Of a DNA stretch of 64,000 nt, positions 61,216-64,000 are shown piece after piece. Positions within the stretch are counted from its first letter, which is position 1, and the number at the start of each line of letters is the position of its first letter. The DNA comes from Rufibacter tibetensis (GTDB lineage Bacteria; Bacteroidota; Bacteroidia; Cytophagales; Hymenobacteraceae). The stretch lies in NCBI RefSeq assembly GCF_001310085.1, contig NZ_CP012644.1:1-64000 (forward strand), given 5' to 3'. Below the pieces are notes generated by a model. The model had not been told where the DNA came from. It ran no database searches and was given only the letters and a program-made list of their open reading frames with translations. The position numbers and the translations under genes were made by a program.

Positions 61216-62176
61216 AGCACATTCAATTTTATCATTGATTACGGATTATCATTCTCCATTACACAGCTTGACTCCCTAAGCATCAGCACCTTGAGAAGTT
61301 CTAAGGACGCTCCTTTTTTCTGGAGAGCATACTCTGAAAGACACGGGCAGCGAAGAAGCCATCCTGTAAAAACAGCAGCTTGCCCAAGCCTATCCTCTTA
61401 CCTTCTGTAAGAAACAGAACTGCCCTAATCCGAACCTCGGATGACAGGAGAGTAGACAAAGGATGCTGATCGAACACAAAGGTTAGGTATATTCAAACTT
61501 AAATACGTTATTTAAGTATAAATATATGTTCCGTATAGCAGTCTACTGTCCTGCACTATCCTGTTTATAAGAATTAGCAGAAATATTTATCTCGGATATC
61601 ATCAGGGGCTGTTTTACATGCTACCCTCTTGGACAAAGCCAGAAGCCGTAATCATGGCAATAAAACCGGACCTACAATCAAAGAGGCAGCTTTTGCCAAA
61701 GACAAAGAAATCATTAACCGGATCCTTTGAAGAGTTGCCTCTTGAAATCCAAATCCCTGTAACATGTTCCTTTTTTCAGCTAATACCTGGCCTTGATGTT
61801 GAAGACAACCTTTCTATCTCGACACATGGGTAGTCAAGCCACCGGTCATAAAACACTCCTATGGTCTTGTAGCTGGTTGAGGACAAAAGGGGAAAGCAAA
61901 CCATACCCATCATGATGCAAGTCAGATCCTATGAAGATGCCCGAAACACAGGTTTGATAAAGTCTTTGCTAAATAGTTTGCCAAAGGAGGTGTTTATGAG
62001 GTAGCAGTGGTTTTCCTCCCATCCTGGAAGCTGCGATGTAATGCAAAAAGGCGCAATACCCTCAAATCGCCAGTACAAGCAGCACCTAATCCTTTTGCTT
62101 TCAATTCTGAAATAGATCAAATCATCAAGGCCTGTTATCCTAAATTTCAATTGGTACTTTTAACATGAAGTAGATC
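61216..62176. other. Divergent region between the HA-repeat gene and AraC regulator 2
   Basis: About 960 bp without a supported gene. It contains the tandem-repeat promoter for the HA-repeat gene (61519-61564). A short minus-strand frame at 61929-62150 faintly recalls small toxin (Gp49/HigB-like) sequences, but this is too weak to call. Confidence 0.5.
61519..61564 (-). promoter_or_regulatory. GCAGGAT tandem-repeat promoter, copy 4 (HA-repeat gene)
   Basis: On minus, ACAGGAT (61558-61564) and GCAGGAC (61548-61554) are in 10-bp phase. They are followed after exactly 21 nt by TATATTTA at 61519-61526. Each half-site has one change from GCAGGAT, but the geometry equals the other three copies. 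It lies about 300 nt upstream of the HA-repeat protein start. Confidence 0.68.
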
Positions 62177-63052
62177 ATGAAGCCTCACCTGCTCAAAGTT
62201 GACACAGACCCCACCGGTTCATTTAGTGTACGTCAAAATAAAATCCCGTACATGAACAACAGATTACACTACCATCCAGAGGTTGAGATTATTCATTTAC
62301 ATAAAGGAAGCGGAATGCAGCTTGTGGGGGACAGCATCACGCGCTTCAGTCCTGGTGATATTGTCTTGATTGGGGCAAACGTACCCCACTTTTGGAGATA
62401 TGATGAATTGGACCTGTGCGACAACAATGATGCAGTCGCATTTTCCACTGCCATCCATTTTAGGGAGAACTTTTGGGGAGACCGTTTTTTGAATCTACCG
62501 GAGACTAAACAGTTGAAGGTGTTGCTGGACAAAGCCAAAAGAGGGATTCTGATAAAGGGCAAGACAGGACAAAAGGTGAAAAAGCTTATGAGCAGGATTC
62601 AACACTCCACAGGTGTTCATCGGATGCTAGCCTTATTGGAATGCCTCTCAGTGATTGCGGAGGAAGATGGGCTTCAACTGCTTTCTTCCTTTGGGTTCAT
62701 GACAGACCTCTCCGACACTGAGAGCGAACGCCTCAACTTGATATACGAACATACCCTCACGCACTTCAAAAGAAAAATACACCTTGAAGAGATTGCCGGT
62801 ATTGCAGGCATAATCCCTAATTCGTTTTGCCGCTACTTCAAAGAAAGGACAGGTAAAACTTACACCCAGTTTCTTACAGAAATACGGGTAGGTTTCGCCT
62901 GCAAACTAATTATTGCCAATAAAATGAGTATCAAGCAACTATGTTATGAGAGCGGCTTCAACAATTTCAGTTGCTTCCATAAGAACTTCAAAGGAATCAT
63001 GGGCAAAACGCCGCAGTCTTACCAGAATCAATACATCCGAACAGGACTTTGA
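62177..63052 (+). CDS. AraC-family transcriptional regulator 2
   Basis: Regulator of 291 residues with the same layout as regulator 1: a cupin-like N-domain (RLHYHPEVEIIHLHKGSGMQ; FSPGDIVLIGANVPHFWRYD) and a C-terminal AraC double HTH (about 190-288; HLEEIAGIAGIIPNSFCRYF, then CYESGFNNFSCFHKNFKGIM and GKTPQSYQNQY). It is divergent from the HA-repeat gene and followed by a strong terminator. Sequence similarity to regulator 1 is clear throughout but moderate, so they are paralogues with probably different sugar ligands. It is a candidate regulator for the copy 4 promoter and the dehydrogenase/mutarotase genes. Confidence 0.94.
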   Translation: MKPHLLKVDTDPTGSFSVRQNKIPYMNNRLHYHPEVEIIHLHKGSGMQLVGDSITRFSPGDIVLIGANVPHFWRYDELDLCDNNDAVAFSTAIHFRENFWGDRFLNLPETKQLKVLLDKAKRGILIKGKTGQKVKKLMSRIQHSTGVHRMLALLECLSVIAEEDGLQLLSSFGFMTDLSDTESERLNLIYEHTLTHFKRKIHLEEIAGIAGIIPNSFCRYFKERTGKTYTQFLTEIRVGFACKLIIANKMSIKQLCYESGFNNFSCFHKNFKGIMGKTPQSYQNQYIRTGL

Positions 63053-63468
63053 CACCCAATTAACTAAACTGTCTTCCTTGTTTTAGCTTTGATCCGAAAG
63101 GAAAGGCCCCTCCGACTTGGATTGATTTCATACTTCCTTCCCGACAAGGCTTCTTGGCTAAGAAGCCTTTTTTACATGCTTTACTTATTGGAAAAGCATT
63201 ATGCAGACCTTTTTCCCTAACAAAGTGGCTGACTGCCCTGGAACACACCAGCCTTGCCGAGAAGTAGGGATTCCACTATGGCACAAGCCACGGCACTCGG
63301 TTTCCCGGCAGGCGGGGAGTTGCCAACACTGGCACCTGCATTTGGAACATTTTATTTACAGGGGCTCCCACTCCAAGAGTCAGAGCATTTGTAAGCCACG
63401 GGGAATGGATATCCCTTTGCAGTCCCTTCCACGATTTAAAAACCAAAAGAAGTAACCCTGCTGGTTTA
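63053..63468. other. Convergent gap between regulator 2 and the SDR gene
   Basis: This 416 bp stretch contains the regulator 2 terminator (63146-63173). No gene is supported; the short frames present show no recognisable similarity. Confidence 0.5.
63146..63173 (+). terminator. Intrinsic terminator of AraC regulator 2
   Basis: AAGGCTTCTT pairs perfectly with AAGAAGCCTT around a GGCT loop and is followed by a T run (to 63173). It lies about 95 bp after the regulator 2 stop and is a classic Rho-independent terminator on plus. Confidence 0.85.

Positions 63469-64000
<532 letters not shown>

Noticed and set aside
61929-62150. 73-codon minus-strand frame faintly like a Gp49/HigB toxin
   Set aside because: The resemblance covers only a short segment, no antitoxin partner is present and the conserved C-terminal part is missing.

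Overview
The window is a Bacteroidota chromosome segment. The evidence is two SusC/SusD pairs, many exported glycosidases with lipoprotein or Sec/Tat signals, weak Shine-Dalgarno sites, and promoters with a TAnnTTT(G/A)-type -7 box. Moderate GC and the overall gene style fit Cytophagales/Hymenobacteraceae (Pontibacter/Rufibacter-like), but this placement is inference. No rRNA, tRNA, CRISPR array or intact mobile element was seen.

Almost the whole window is one very large pectin-utilisation locus. Nearly all genes are on the minus strand; only GH106, a CE15-like esterase and two AraC regulators are on plus. From left to right: a minus-strand block at 1-12934 (GH2, two GH78, a Tat-exported sugar isomerase-like lipoprotein, a sialidase-like protein, a sialate O-acetylesterase-like SGNH esterase and an unassigned beta-propeller enzyme); SusC/SusD pair 1 (13324-18212); a GH43-like, GH140 apiosidase-like and beta-helix/DUF6298 operon (18697-24307); two tandem paralogous PL1 pectate lyases (24432-28130); a decayed DUF3826 gene; SusC/SusD pair 2 (28731-33725); an intact DUF3826 gene (34164-34850); plus-strand GH106 and CE15-like esterase (35534-40576); a third PL1 and GH127 (40697-44200); an intracellular sugar operon of L-fucose isomerase, DHDPS-type aldolase and sodium/sugar symporter (44363-48665); AraC regulator 1; a GH28, beta-propeller, GH29 and GH105 block (50270-56588); a degraded integrase-like remnant; a Zn-dehydrogenase and a rhamnose/fucose-type mutarotase (57594-59156); a protein made only of helicase-associated repeats (59512-61215); AraC regulator 2; and the start-truncated end of an SDR sugar dehydrogenase.

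PL1, GH28 and GH105 would cut homogalacturonan and the galacturonan backbone. GH78, GH106, GH140, GH127, GH29, GH2 and the propeller enzymes would trim rhamnose-, apiose-, fucose-, arabinose/acerate- and keto-sugar-containing side chains like those of rhamnogalacturonan I and II. The two SusCD pairs import oligosaccharides. The fucose isomerase/aldolase/symporter operon and the mutarotase/dehydrogenase genes process the deoxy-sugars inside the cell.

The strongest new observation is a shared promoter layout found four times: tandem 10-bp-phased GCAGGAT repeats placed exactly 21 nt upstream of a TATATTTA-like -7 box. It lies upstream of SusC1, the propeller/esterase operon, the GH105-GH29 operon and, unexpectedly, the helicase-associated-repeat protein. 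That ties this non-enzymatic protein of unknown role to the pectin regulon.
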